A DNA stretch of 30,149 nt from Puniceicoccales bacterium (GTDB taxonomy: Bacteria > Verrucomicrobiota > Verrucomicrobiia > Opitutales > UBA953), in the NCBI GenBank assembly GCA_031284845.1, contig JAITXH010000177.1, positions 1-30,149 of the forward strand, in the 5' to 3' direction. The notes under the pieces were generated by a model, which saw only the letters and a list, made by a program, of their open reading frames with translations, was not told the origin of the DNA and made no database searches. Of the stretch, positions 7,389 to 16,095 are shown in pieces. Made by a program: the position numbers and the translations under genes. Numbering within the stretch: position 1 is the first letter of the stretch; each line of letters opens with the position of its first letter.

Positions 7389-9896
7389 TTATTTACTCCC
7401 TTGGACAGGGGCTTCGGCGTGTTGTTGCTCAAAAGTCAACGCGTCGTCTTTAACGCCGATGACCACGGGGACATCGCCTTTGAGGAGTTGGCCACGGATG
7501 ATGGCTTCGGCCAAAGGATCTTCCAGATGCCGTTCGACGGCGCGGCGCAAAGGACGTGCGCCATACTTTTCGTCATATCCTTTGTCTATGAGGAAGGAGC
7601 GCGCCGGTGCGGTGACATCCAATTTGACCTCCTGAGCCGCGAGACGTTTTTCCACCTTTGCGATTTCGAGATCCACGATGCGGCTCATGTGCGTTTTTGT
7701 GAGCGGGGCAAAGATGACGATTTCTGTCAGGCGGTTTAAAAACTCGGGTTTAAAAATGCGCTTGGTCTCATCGAGTATCTTTTCTTTGATTTTCTCAAAG
7801 TCTCGATCTGCGCTAAGGCCGACATCAAAGCCCATGGCGGAGTTGCGCTGAAGGACTTCGGCTCCGGCATTGGAGGTCATGATGATGATGGTGTTGCGGA
7901 AGTCCACAGTGCGTCCGAGGGCGTCGGTGAGGCGTCCGTCTTCAAGGACTTGAAGGAGGAGTTGGACGACGTCGGGGTGCGCTTTTTCAATTTCGTCAAA
8001 GAGGACGACGGCGTAAGGCTTGCGGCGGACGGCTTCGGTGAGTTGCCCGCCTTCGTCGTAACCGACGTAGCCGGGAGGGGAGCCGACGAGGCGCGAGACG
8101 GTGAATTTATCCATGTATTCGCTCATGTCTATCTGGATAATGGCGTCTTGTTCGCCGAACATTTTTTCGGCGAGGGTTTTTGCGAGCATCGTCTTGCCGA
8201 CACCTGTGGGGCCGAGGAAGAGGAATGAGCCGATGGGCCGGCGCGGATCTTTCAGGTCGGCGCGGGAACGGCGGAGTGCACGGGCGATGACTTCGCAGGC
8301 GTGATTTTGGCCGATGACGGTGTTTTGGAGATCGTTTTCGAGTTCGAGAAGTTTTTGGGTCTCTTTTTTCTCCATGCGGGCGAGGGGAATGCCTGTCATG
8401 CTGGAGACGACTTTGAACATCTCGTCGGCGCTTACACCGATGCGGGTCTCGCTACGGGTCTTTTTCCAGTGGGCGAGTGTGTTGTCGCGTTTTTCGCGAA
8501 GTTGGCGCTCCTGATCGCGGTATTTAGCGGCTTCTTCAAAGGTCTGCTGTGCGATGGCTTTTTCTTTTTTCGCGCAGATGGCATCTATCTCTTGCTGCAT
8601 CGCTTCGATCTCGGGCGGACGCTGGAGGACTTGGATGCGGGCGCGGGCACCGGCTTCGTCGAGGATGTCTATGGCCTTATCGGGGAGGTGGCGTGCGGTG
8701 ATGTAGCGGTCGGAGAGCTTGACGGCGGCTTCGAGAGCTTCGTCGGTATAAGTGCATTTGTGGTGGTCTTCGTATTTGGACCGGATGCCTTTGAGAATGA
8801 GAATGGTGTCTTCGATGGAGGGGTCGTTGACAACGACGGACTGGAAGCGGCGCTCAAGGGCGGTGTCTTTCTCGATGTATTTGCGGAACTCGGTGAGAGT
8901 GGTAGCACCGATGCACTGAAGCTCGCCGCGGGAGAGAGCGGGCTTGAAGATGTTGGAGGCGTCCATGGCTCCTTCGGCTGCGCCGGCGCCGACGATGGTG
9001 TGCATCTCGTCTATGAAGAGGATGACATTTTTGGAACGGCGGATTTCATCCATGACGTATTTGATGCGTTCTTCAAACTGGCCACGATACTTCGTGCCGG
9101 CGACCATGAGGGCGAGATCGAGGATGACGACGCGTTTCTCGAGGAGGATTTCCGGGACGATGCCGTTGACGATTTCCTGGGCGAGGCCTTCGACAATAGC
9201 GGTTTTGCCGACGCCGGCTTCGCCGATGAGGACGGGGTTGTTTTTGGTGCGCCGGGCGAGGATTTGGATGACGCGGCGGATTTCATCTTTGCGGCCTACG
9301 ACGGGGTCGAGTTCGCCATTGCGGGCGAGTTCGGTAAGATCGCGTCCAAAGGCTTTGAGAGCGGAATTTTTTTCGCTTTTGGCAGCGTTGCGCGAGTCTT
9401 CGCTCGGGGTGCTGCCGGCGGAGACTTGTTGGGGATCGCCGGGGGTGTAGTTGGGGTCGAGTTCGGAGAGGATCTCGTTGCGGCATTTATCAATGTCCAC
9501 GTTGAGACTTTTGAGGACGCGGGCGGCGACGCCCTCCCCTTCGCGCAGGAGGCCGAGGAGGATGTGCTCGGTGCCGATATAGGAATGGTTGAGCGAACGG
9601 GCCTCTTTGGCGGCGAGGGCAAAAACCTTTTTGACGCGAGGGGTGTAGGGGACGGTGGGCTGGTCTTTGGGGTCGGCGGTGCCGTTGCCGACCTGACGCT
9701 CGATGGTGCTGCGGACGGCTTCAAGATCGAGGCCCATTTTCACGAGGACGTTCACGGCGACGCCTTGGCCGAGTTGTATCAAGCCGAGAAGAATGTGCTC
9801 AGTGCCGATGTAGTTGTGGCGAAAATGGTCGGCGGCACTGCGGGCGAGTGCGAGGATTTGTTGGGCGCGAGGCGTGAGATTGTTCATTTGATCCAT
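7389..9896 (-). CDS. clpC: ATP-dependent Clp protease ATP-binding subunit ClpC
   Basis: This is an 835-residue class I Hsp100 unfoldase that feeds substrates to ClpP. Two Clp-N repeats occupy about 1-145 (IGTEHILLGLIQLGQGVAV and IGTEHILLGLLREGEGVAAR). The first AAA+ domain has Walker A GEAGVGKT (225-232) and Walker B VILFIDEMH. A coiled middle region carries a UVR-like motif (FEEAAKYRDQERQLREKRD), which distinguishes ClpC from ClpA and ClpB. The second AAA+ domain has GPTGVGKT, VVLFDEIEKAHPDVV and IIMTSNAG. The family length is about 810-850, so it is complete. MDQM and the internal M4 are both possible starts. A 544-residue open frame on the opposite strand is a codon-bias shadow. Confidence 0.97.
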   Translation of the reverse strand: MDQMNNLTPRAQQILALARSAADHFRHNYIGTEHILLGLIQLGQGVAVNVLVKMGLDLEAVRSTIERQVGNGTADPKDQPTVPYTPRVKKVFALAAKEARSLNHSYIGTEHILLGLLREGEGVAARVLKSLNVDIDKCRNEILSELDPNYTPGDPQQVSAGSTPSEDSRNAAKSEKNSALKAFGRDLTELARNGELDPVVGRKDEIRRVIQILARRTKNNPVLIGEAGVGKTAIVEGLAQEIVNGIVPEILLEKRVVILDLALMVAGTKYRGQFEERIKYVMDEIRRSKNVILFIDEMHTIVGAGAAEGAMDASNIFKPALSRGELQCIGATTLTEFRKYIEKDTALERRFQSVVVNDPSIEDTILILKGIRSKYEDHHKCTYTDEALEAAVKLSDRYITARHLPDKAIDILDEAGARARIQVLQRPPEIEAMQQEIDAICAKKEKAIAQQTFEEAAKYRDQERQLREKRDNTLAHWKKTRSETRIGVSADEMFKVVSSMTGIPLARMEKKETQKLLELENDLQNTVIGQNHACEVIARALRRSRADLKDPRRPIGSFLFLGPTGVGKTMLAKTLAEKMFGEQDAIIQIDMSEYMDKFTVSRLVGSPPGYVGYDEGGQLTEAVRRKPYAVVLFDEIEKAHPDVVQLLLQVLEDGRLTDALGRTVDFRNTIIIMTSNAGAEVLQRNSAMGFDVGLSADRDFEKIKEKILDETKRIFKPEFLNRLTEIVIFAPLTKTHMSRIVDLEIAKVEKRLAAQEVKLDVTAPARSFLIDKGYDEKYGARPLRRAVERHLEDPLAEAIIRGQLLKGDVPVVIGVKDDALTFEQQHAEAPVQGSK

Positions 9897-9955
9897 GGCG
9901 TTAACGTTTCTATTGGTTTGCTGAGTTTTAGATAAAAATGCTTCGGGAAGGACTG

Positions 9956-9984
9956 TCTTTACGGTAATTGAGATTTTTTATCAA
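9956..9984 (-). promoter_or_regulatory. candidate sigma70-type promoter for clpC
   Basis: On the minus strand TTGATA, a 17-base spacer and TAAAGA lie about 60 bases before the clpC ATG. The -35 is good and the -10 mediocre. The rest of the 390-base divergent gap (9897-10288) between clpC and pdxH shows no other gene or clear site. Confidence 0.3.
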
Positions 9985-10288
9985 TACGGAATGCAGGGAG
10001 CGTGCCATCCCTAGAATAAGCGCCGATGGAATGTGCTTTTGTGATTTTTTGTTGTAAGTTTTTCATTCCAAAAAAATTAAGAATGTCCAAGCGCTTTTTC
10101 CTTTGAGAGGAACCGGAGGGCGAGGTGCGCCGTTAAGTCGCGGCGGGAGCAGGAGAAAGCCATAATGTCCCAAGCCAGAGACCTTGAAAACCTGTTGTAA
10201 TCTCAGGGAAGGCGGCATGAATCCGCGCAAAACGCCTGTTTTCTCTGTTCTTGCGCCCGGAAGACAAAGGGGCACGTTCGCAGGGAAC

Positions 10289-10927
10289 ATGGATCTTTTC
10301 AGTCTCCGTCAGGAATACGCCAAGGCCGGGCTTAGCCGCGCAGATCTCGCGCCGACGCCATTGGCGCAATTTGAGCTGTGGTTCAAACAGGCATGCGAAA
10401 TGCAGTTGCTTGAGCCGAATGCGATGAGTGTCGCCACAGTGTCGGCGGATGGCGTGCCGTCGTGCCGGACGGTGTTGTTAAAGGCGTTTGATGAACGGGG
10501 CTTTGTTTTTTTCACAAATTACACGAGCGCCAAAGCGCGGGACATTGCGGCAAACGGACGGGCGGCTTTGCTTTTCCCGTGGCTTGCGTTGGAGCGGCAG
10601 GTGCAGATCTCAGGCACTGTGGAGAAAATCGGCGCACAGGAATCCCTGGCCTATTTCATGTCGCGCCCCTATGGGAGCCAGCTCGGGGCGTGGGTGTCGC
10701 ACCAAAGCCAGATTATTTCTTCACGGCAGTTGTTGTTAAAGAAACTCGATGAGATGAAGCGCAAGTTTACCGAGGGGAAAGTGCCGTTGCCGGATTTTTG
10801 GGGCGGCTTCCGGGTGGTGCCGCAGGCGGTTGAGTTTTGGCAGGGGCGGACGGGGCGCCTGCATGACCGTTTCCAATACACGCGAGAGGCGGGCGGCGGA
10901 TGGCGGATTGACCGGCTGGCACCGTAA
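10289..10927 (+). CDS. pdxH: pyridoxamine/pyridoxine 5'-phosphate oxidase
   Basis: The product oxidises pyridoxine or pyridoxamine 5'-phosphate to pyridoxal 5'-phosphate using FMN, in the cytosol. The frame is open from 10184, but the family begins MDLFSLRQEY. The ATG at 10289 is preceded by AGGGA, giving 212 residues, close to the usual 210-220. Family motifs include EPNAMSVATVSADGVPSCRT, VLLKAFDERGFVFFTNYTSA, a basic WLALERQVQISGTVEK stretch and SRPYGSQLGAWVSHQSQII. The C-terminal substrate loop WGGFRVVP...VEFWQGRTGRLHDRF ends in W-R-I-DRLAP, the canonical terminus. It converges with the DUF2851 gene, with 19 bases between the stops. Confidence 0.96.
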   Translation: MDLFSLRQEYAKAGLSRADLAPTPLAQFELWFKQACEMQLLEPNAMSVATVSADGVPSCRTVLLKAFDERGFVFFTNYTSAKARDIAANGRAALLFPWLALERQVQISGTVEKIGAQESLAYFMSRPYGSQLGAWVSHQSQIISSRQLLLKKLDEMKRKFTEGKVPLPDFWGGFRVVPQAVEFWQGRTGRLHDRFQYTREAGGGWRIDRLAP

Positions 10928-10946
10928 GCCGCGTATAGCCCGCGAA

Positions 10947-12143
10947 TCAACCCAGCTCGTAGCTGAGTTGCAGCAGTCCCTGAAAAAGACCGTTGCACAA
11001 GACAGGTGCCCGCACGTCCCCCTGGGGAAGCTGTGCGCACAAGCCGTGCAAATTGGCCGGAGCATCGCCAAGATGCCAGTGATACCAATACCGGGCGCAG
11101 GCATCCGGAGCCACCCCTTGCGCGGCCAACAAAGGCAGCAGAGCATCCACGACCAAGGTGTGAAAACGCGTGCCGCCGATAGCGCCATTCAGGAGCTCGT
11201 CTTGAAGGCGGCTGGCAATGCCGGAAAAATGCACCGCCTTCCGGAATCGCGCAGTCTCGACCCCCGGCGCAGCGACCCCGGCGTCAACTTGCAGGCCAGC
11301 GCCCCATTCGATGAGGCGTGCAGCCCAATCCGGGCGGGCATCGAGCAGGCTCAAATACTGCTGCAAACGGCGGAGCGGGTGGTTGGCCGGACGCAATCCC
11401 GCGAGGTGCCACCGTTCACGATGTTCTTCAAACAAAGCCGCCGCATCCATGGTGCGCATAGCCCCCGGAGGATGGCTCTGGGCGAGCGCGGACATCGGGG
11501 CGCGGTTGCGCTTCAGGCCGAGCGTTTCCAGAGCGAGCTGGTGGCAGGCGTTTTCCCAACCGTGGGCCTCAAGCCGCTGGAGGGCAAAGCGGACTTTTTG
11601 CCGCCAGCGCCCGGCGGCTTTAGCGCGCAGCAGCGGGAGGCGTTGTTCCTCGGGATGCGCGAGGAGAGCAGTGCAGAGGCCGGATTTATCCCGGGACTCC
11701 AGCGCAAGCAGGGCTTCGCGTTCGGCGTAATCCTCGAGGTCTTCGTTCAAGTGGGCCAGTAGCACGAACATCTCCGGCGTGCGCCCGGATCGAGTGGATG
11801 GCGGAGCGCCATTGCGCGGCGGAAATAGCAGGACATGCAGCACGACGTTGTCAAAGGCCGGATCGTCATTGTGCCCGTGTGCCTGCCAATCTGTAGAATA
11901 AAAATGAACTTCGACATCCCCCTGCACAAGGCGCCCGTCAATCTCCAGCGAAGCACCGATGAAGTCCGGCCCCTCTTGCTTGTTCCAGCGTCCGGGTTTG
12001 ACGCAGCGCAGCGCCTTGCCGGAGAGCGTGCGCATGTCTTCTTGATGAAAATCGCCGCGCCACCAAATTTTTTGCAGGACGTGTTCGGGGATGCAAACCG
12101 GGCCGTAAAGCCCGGAGATTTCGGCAAGAAGAAGCGGCTTCAT
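10947..12143 (-). CDS. DUF2851 family protein
   Basis: The function is unknown. The start at MKPLLLAEISGLYGP (12143) fits the family better than the ATG 19 codons upstream; it gives 398 residues. Recognisable DUF2851 features are HVLQKIWWRGDF, then the SGKALRCVKPGRWNKQEGPD run leading into FIGASLEIDG, then GDVEVHFYSTDWQAHGHNDD and AFDNVVLHVLLF. The GDVEVH...DW..HGH.DD..FDNVVLHV block resembles an enclosed metal or nuclease-like site, but no activity is established. DUF2851 is mostly found in Bacteroidota and Verrucomicrobiota, which supports the lineage call. The gene is GC-rich like its neighbours. Confidence 0.85.
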   Translation of the reverse strand: MKPLLLAEISGLYGPVCIPEHVLQKIWWRGDFHQEDMRTLSGKALRCVKPGRWNKQEGPDFIGASLEIDGRLVQGDVEVHFYSTDWQAHGHNDDPAFDNVVLHVLLFPPRNGAPPSTRSGRTPEMFVLLAHLNEDLEDYAEREALLALESRDKSGLCTALLAHPEEQRLPLLRAKAAGRWRQKVRFALQRLEAHGWENACHQLALETLGLKRNRAPMSALAQSHPPGAMRTMDAAALFEEHRERWHLAGLRPANHPLRRLQQYLSLLDARPDWAARLIEWGAGLQVDAGVAAPGVETARFRKAVHFSGIASRLQDELLNGAIGGTRFHTLVVDALLPLLAAQGVAPDACARYWYHWHLGDAPANLHGLCAQLPQGDVRAPVLCNGLFQGLLQLSYELG

Positions 12144-12277
12144 GGCCTGTAGGGAAAGAACGGAGCCTGTGGAAGGGCAACCAAAATTAAACACAGTCAA
12201 CCCGGAGGAGAGAACGAAAAAGACCCTTGGAAATGGTGCTTACCAAATAGGAGTATTGGATGACTGTGATTTTTTTC

Positions 12278-12438
12278 ATCCACGAATTTCACGAATTGGA
12301 TTAAGTTTTCTTTGCCTGCGGATTATGCAGATGGCGCAGATATTTCTTGAATTTATCCACAGAACATACTGATGATGAGGAAGTAAGATTGAAATTATTT
12401 TCGTATTTCAAAATAAAAAATTCGTGAAATTCATGGAT
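12278..12438. repeat. inverted-repeat element with 20-bp ends
   Basis: ATCCACGAATTTCACGAATT (12278-12297) faces AATTCGTGAAATTCATGGAT (12419-12438). The arms match at 19 of 20 positions, with T-runs outside each arm. The AT-rich interior codes for nothing credible. It sits in the 417-base gap between the DUF2851 and pyrF genes and looks like a small non-autonomous repeat or MITE-like element. No target-site duplication is evident. Confidence 0.6.
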
Positions 12439-12560
12439 AAAAACCGAAAAGCGCAGACCTGCCGATTAAGCCAGTTAAGGCACCGGCCCTTGCGCCCCCG
12501 ACACCCGATATGCCTTTTTGCTGTCGCGCCCACGGGCGGAACTTGTTCTCCTGCCAGCCC

Positions 12561-13253
12561 ATGACTGAACTCATCCTCGCTCTTGATGTTGATACGAAGG
12601 AGGCCGCACTGTCTCTTGTCCGCCCGCTTCAGGGACGGTTGCGCTGGGTCAAACTCGGCTTGCAATTGTTCACCCGCCATGGCCCGGATATCGTGGACGA
12701 CTTTGCCGCACTGGGTTTCAAGGTTTTCCTCGACCTGAAGTTGCACGACATCCCGAACACCGTCGCCTCGGCAATCCAAAGCCTGCGCGGGCGCCCGTGC
12801 TCGCTGCTGACACTCCACACGCTGGGTGGGCCGGAAATGATGCGCCGCGCCGCCGCTGCCGCCCGCGAAGCACTCCCCGGGGCCACAGTGCTCGGCGTCA
12901 CCGTGCTCACATCCATGGATGACGCACAACTGGCGGCTGTGGGCGTGGCCCGCGCCCCCGGAGAGCAAGTGCGCCTGCTGGCAAAACTGGCTGTGGCTTC
13001 CGGCTTGAACGGGCTTGTGTGTTCGCCACTGGAACTGCCCGTGCTTCGCGCCGACCTCGGGCCGGGGCCGCTACTCGTCACGCCGGGCATACGCGCCAGT
13101 GGTGCAGCGGCGGACGACCAGAGCCGCACGCTCACGCCTGCGCAAGCGGCGGCACAAGGGGCGACACATATCGTGGTGGGACGACCCATCTTGAAAGCTG
13201 CCGATCCGGTGGCCGCCACTCTGGCTATACAACAGGAAATCGGCGAAGCATAG
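12561..13253 (+). CDS. pyrF: orotidine 5'-phosphate decarboxylase
   Basis: This enzyme performs the last step of UMP synthesis, OMP to UMP plus CO2. The chosen start, MTELILALDVDTKEAA, opens directly with the first barrel strand and gives 230 residues, the usual length; the frame is open from 12510. Catalytic residues lie in VFLDLKLHDIPNT (D58, K60, D63). Other motifs are WVKLGLQLF, the LLTLHTLGG strand, LLVTPGIR and the phosphate-binding THIVVGRPI. There is no clear Shine-Dalgarno. It stands alone, not in a visible pyrimidine operon, and converges with an AT-rich orphan gene. Confidence 0.95.
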   Translation: MTELILALDVDTKEAALSLVRPLQGRLRWVKLGLQLFTRHGPDIVDDFAALGFKVFLDLKLHDIPNTVASAIQSLRGRPCSLLTLHTLGGPEMMRRAAAAAREALPGATVLGVTVLTSMDDAQLAAVGVARAPGEQVRLLAKLAVASGLNGLVCSPLELPVLRADLGPGPLLVTPGIRASGAAADDQSRTLTPAQAAAQGATHIVVGRPILKAADPVAATLAIQQEIGEA

Positions 13254-13293
13254 CCCTGCTCTGCCCTGCCCCATGTTTCACAAAAATCCGGCC

Positions 13294-13962
13294 TTACCAA
13301 AATTTTGGCCGCCTGCCGTTCGCAAACTTGAAAGGGATATCAAATAACCAGCGCTTCCCTTTAGGCAAAGAAGGCAGATCACAGAAAAATAACTCATTCC
13401 CGTTCTCAAAAGTTTCATAGAGCGGCGTGAAAAACAGAATTCCAAAATGTTCTTTTCCCAGTTTTTTAACTATTTCCTCTGAAAATTTTTCAAAATAAAA
13501 AAATTTAAGATCTAAAATTGGAGAACTTTGTTTCCGCTTACTGGCAACTCCATAAATATACATCTTTTTTAAACTCATTTCCATATTTTTCCACTCTTGT
13601 TTCTCCCTCCATACCAGCGCTCCTTTATATGCTTTTTCAAACTCAATGATTTCCGGAATATGTAAACTTAGAGAGCATATCTCATGCATTGTCGTTCTCG
13701 GCAACGAAACTGAAAACAACAAACTTCCATTGCCAATAACAGAGGGAAGTTTTTCAAGAAAAACTACTTTGATAAATTGTTCATTTCCGTTCTTATTAAA
13801 TAAAAATTGATTTTGAGAATACTGTTTTGTTATTTCTTTTTTTTCCAGAGAAGATGGATGTTCAATAAAATAATAATTAACAACATAAGGAATTGCACTC
13901 TTTCCTGATGTTCTTCTGAAAAGAATACCAATGATGTAGGGAATTGTCGTTTCGTCAGACAT
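13294..13962 (-). CDS. AT-rich orphan protein of unknown function
   Basis: A 222-residue protein I do not recognise. It has no signal peptide. Strands rich in Phe, Tyr and Ile alternate with charged turns (IPYIIGILFRR, AIPYVVNYYFIEHP, GNGSLLFSVSLPRTT, KFFYFEKFSEEIVKKLG, HFGILFFTPLYETFENGN). The look is of a soluble beta-rich protein, perhaps an immunity-type or phage-defence accessory protein, but no motif fixes this. Base composition is far more AT-rich than the flanking pyrF and heme genes, so it was probably acquired. GAGGAG sits only two to three bases before the ATG. The gene at 29388 has a similar look, without a clear sequence match. Confidence 0.65.
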   Translation of the reverse strand: MSDETTIPYIIGILFRRTSGKSAIPYVVNYYFIEHPSSLEKKEITKQYSQNQFLFNKNGNEQFIKVVFLEKLPSVIGNGSLLFSVSLPRTTMHEICSLSLHIPEIIEFEKAYKGALVWREKQEWKNMEMSLKKMYIYGVASKRKQSSPILDLKFFYFEKFSEEIVKKLGKEHFGILFFTPLYETFENGNELFFCDLPSLPKGKRWLFDIPFKFANGRRPKFW

Positions 13963-13991
13963 GGCTCCTCATGAGAATTCGTTCAGTTTTG

Positions 13992-14006
13992 GCACACATG
14001 GTGTGC
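13992..14006. promoter_or_regulatory. perfect palindrome upstream of the orphan gene
   Basis: GCACAC and GTGTGC flank ATG, a perfect six-base dyad 30 bases ahead of the 13962 start. Its size and placement suit a repressor operator, but the factor is unknown. Confidence 0.3.
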
Positions 14007-14118
14007 ATTGAGAAAAAAGGACTCAAGAAGATAGTTTTGTGCCAGAGTTCAAGCGCGAAATGCCCCCAGCTCTAATAGCCCGTGCAATCTGCGGATAAAA
14101 TGGAAATTTTGATGTTGC

Positions 14119-15177
14119 TCAGCCTTTGAACTGACGGTTGCGCTGGATGATGAGCGAGAGAAAAACAGGTGCTCCAAAAAGGCCGGTCAAAATGCCAAGT
14201 GGCAATTCAGCCGGAGCCACGACCGTCCGCGCAGCCATGTCCGCCGTGAGCAGCAACGCTGCGCCGACCAGAGCCGAGGCAGGCATCAAAAAGCGGTGAT
14301 CCGCACCCAGCGCCGCACGCACAATATGGGGAGCCACGAGCGGGATGAAACCGATAATACCGCAGAGAGCCACTGTCGCCCCGACGAGAGAAGCGGCCAT
14401 CGCTACAAGACCGCGCTTCACGCGGCGCACATCTATGCCCAAGTGCTCGGCATCTTCCTCCCCGAGAGCGAGCGCGTTCAAAGCGCGGGCATGGCGTGGC
14501 AGCAACACCATGGGCACAATGACAAACAGCGTCGCCGCAAAAATCAAATCCCAGGTGGCACGGCTGAGCGAACCCAGAGTCCAGAAAGTCACCGTCTGCA
14601 ACTCCTCCGCCGTGGCGATAAACGCCGATACCAAACCGATGAAAGCACCGCCGATGGCGTTGATGGCAATGCCGACCAAAAGCATCGAGATCAAATCCAC
14701 CTGCCCGCGCCGGAGCGAAAGGCGGTAAATCAAAACCGTCATGCAAACGGCACCGAACATCGCCGCCAATGGCACGAGATAAAGATTGAAGCGCGATAAA
14801 AACTCCGGCGGCAGAAAACGTGCGCCGAGCACAATCATCGCGATGGCGCCAATGGCGCCGCCGCCCGATACGCCGATGATGCCCGGATCGGCAAGCGGAT
14901 TGCGGAATACGCCCTGCATGGCAGCTCCCGCCATCGCCAGCCCGCCGCCCACGACGACCGCAAGCAGCGTGCGCGTAAGGCGGATGTTCCAGACGACGAT
15001 CTTCTCCGCGTTGGTCACACTGTCACCAGCGCTGGCGAGATGGAGCTTTTCCAGGACGATGAGCGTGACTTTTTTCAAGGACAAGTCCATCGGCCCAATG
15101 GTAAGCGAGACGAGCGCGACCAGCACAATGGCGGCTGCAAGCGCGTAGAGGAGAATGAAGCGGGAACGTCGGGACAT
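14119..15177 (-). CDS. hmuU: FecCD-type heme/iron-chelate ABC permease
   Basis: A 352-residue inner-membrane permease of the BtuC/FecCD/HmuU family, with about ten hydrophobic helices. The family signature GLAMAGAAMQGVFRNPLADP, followed by GIIGVSGGGAIGA, is complete. So are the LLVGIAINAIGGAFIGL helix and the coupling region GLVAMAASLVGATVALCGII, GFIPLVAPHIVRAALGADHR. It is the last gene of the heme locus, 58 bases after hmuT. Together with the ATPase (20907-21743) and the binding protein it would move heme into the cytoplasm. The heme assignment rests on the neighbours; the permease alone could serve other chelates. Confidence 0.93.
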   Translation of the reverse strand: MSRRSRFILLYALAAAIVLVALVSLTIGPMDLSLKKVTLIVLEKLHLASAGDSVTNAEKIVVWNIRLTRTLLAVVVGGGLAMAGAAMQGVFRNPLADPGIIGVSGGGAIGAIAMIVLGARFLPPEFLSRFNLYLVPLAAMFGAVCMTVLIYRLSLRRGQVDLISMLLVGIAINAIGGAFIGLVSAFIATAEELQTVTFWTLGSLSRATWDLIFAATLFVIVPMVLLPRHARALNALALGEEDAEHLGIDVRRVKRGLVAMAASLVGATVALCGIIGFIPLVAPHIVRAALGADHRFLMPASALVGAALLLTADMAARTVVAPAELPLGILTGLFGAPVFLSLIIQRNRQFKG

Positions 15178-15235
15178 GAAAAAGGCAACCGTGTATCGTT
15201 AATCTGAGTATCTCAGCAGACAGGCGGGCCGTGTA

Positions 15236-16084
15236 TCATTTCGGGAAAAAGATTTCCGCCAGCTTTATGGATGTCTCCCCGGCGCGCGGGCCGATGATGA
15301 GAAACTCGCCCATGTCTATCGGCACCACGCGGGTCTTGGCCAGCGTGTCGAGGCTCTTGAATCCGTAGCGCTTCAAGTAAGTCTTGGGATCGGCGGGGGC
15401 CGACACATCCCCCTGAGTGCTGTGTGAAGCCACGAGGATAACATCGGGCGCAGCCTTCAAAATCGCCTCTTCGGAGACGGGTTTGTAACCGCGGAATTCA
15501 CCGAACAGATTGCGCCCGCCGGCGAGTGCTATGATGCCGTCCGCCTGCGTCTCTCCCCCGGCGGCAGACGCTGCGCCGCCCATCCCCATCAAAAAGACGA
15601 CACCGGGCGCGGGCCTTCCGCTTGCCAGTTTTTTCACCTCGGCGAACTGGGCGCGGATTTTTACAGCCAGCGCCTCCGCCTCCTTTTCGCGGGCGAGTTC
15701 GCGCCCCAGTTTTTCAATCGCCGCGAAGAGCGTTTTTTCGGATTTCGGGTTTTCGACGATGATGAGCGGAATGCCGCTCGCTTGCAGTTGCTTCACCGCC
15801 GCCGCCGGGCCAAGGCCGGAGCCGGAGATGATTTTCGTCGGATTCACGCTCAAGACACCCTCGGAGGAAATGGCGCGATAGACGCCGACTGATGGCAGTT
15901 TTTGGGCTTGTGGCGGGTAGAGACTTGTCTTGTCGGAAGCGACAATAGAGCCTTCCGCTCCGAGGGCAAAGGCGATCTCAGTAATCGGGCCGCCCATCAC
16001 GACGAGGCGTTCAGCGGCGCTCTGTGCGTTGGCAGCCAGAGGTGCCAACGAGAGAAGAAACAGTGTCAAAAAAAACTTTTTCAT
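15236..16084 (-). CDS. hmuT: periplasmic heme-binding protein HmuT
   Basis: This 282-residue substrate-binding protein has a clean signal peptide (MKKFFLTLFLLSLAPLAANA, cut before QSAAE). The mature part starts RLVVMGGPITEIAFALGAEG, typical of the class III heme/siderophore-binding fold with a long helical backbone. HmuT-like segments include SDKTSLYPP, KLPSVGVYRAISSEGVLSVN, GGRNLFGEFRGYKPVSEEAI and DVILVASHST. The Tyr of FRGYKP and the Tyr of SLYPP are candidate heme ligands, by comparison with HmuT/ShuT. It starts 11 bases after the hmuS stop. Confidence 0.9.
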   Translation of the reverse strand: MKKFFLTLFLLSLAPLAANAQSAAERLVVMGGPITEIAFALGAEGSIVASDKTSLYPPQAQKLPSVGVYRAISSEGVLSVNPTKIISGSGLGPAAAVKQLQASGIPLIIVENPKSEKTLFAAIEKLGRELAREKEAEALAVKIRAQFAEVKKLASGRPAPGVVFLMGMGGAASAAGGETQADGIIALAGGRNLFGEFRGYKPVSEEAILKAAPDVILVASHSTQGDVSAPADPKTYLKRYGFKSLDTLAKTRVVPIDMGEFLIIGPRAGETSIKLAEIFFPK

Positions 16085-16095
16085 CGGCGGAGCTC

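Noticed and set aside
8301..9935. 544-residue open frame on the plus strand opposite clpC
   Set aside because: The translation is Gly/Asp/Phe/Val-rich low-complexity, mirrors clpC codon bias, and clpC has every expected motif on the other strand.
13299..13310. Perfect palindrome CCAAAATTTTGG as a terminator or operator
   Set aside because: It lies inside the last codons of the 13294 gene and lacks a stable GC stem or U-tract.
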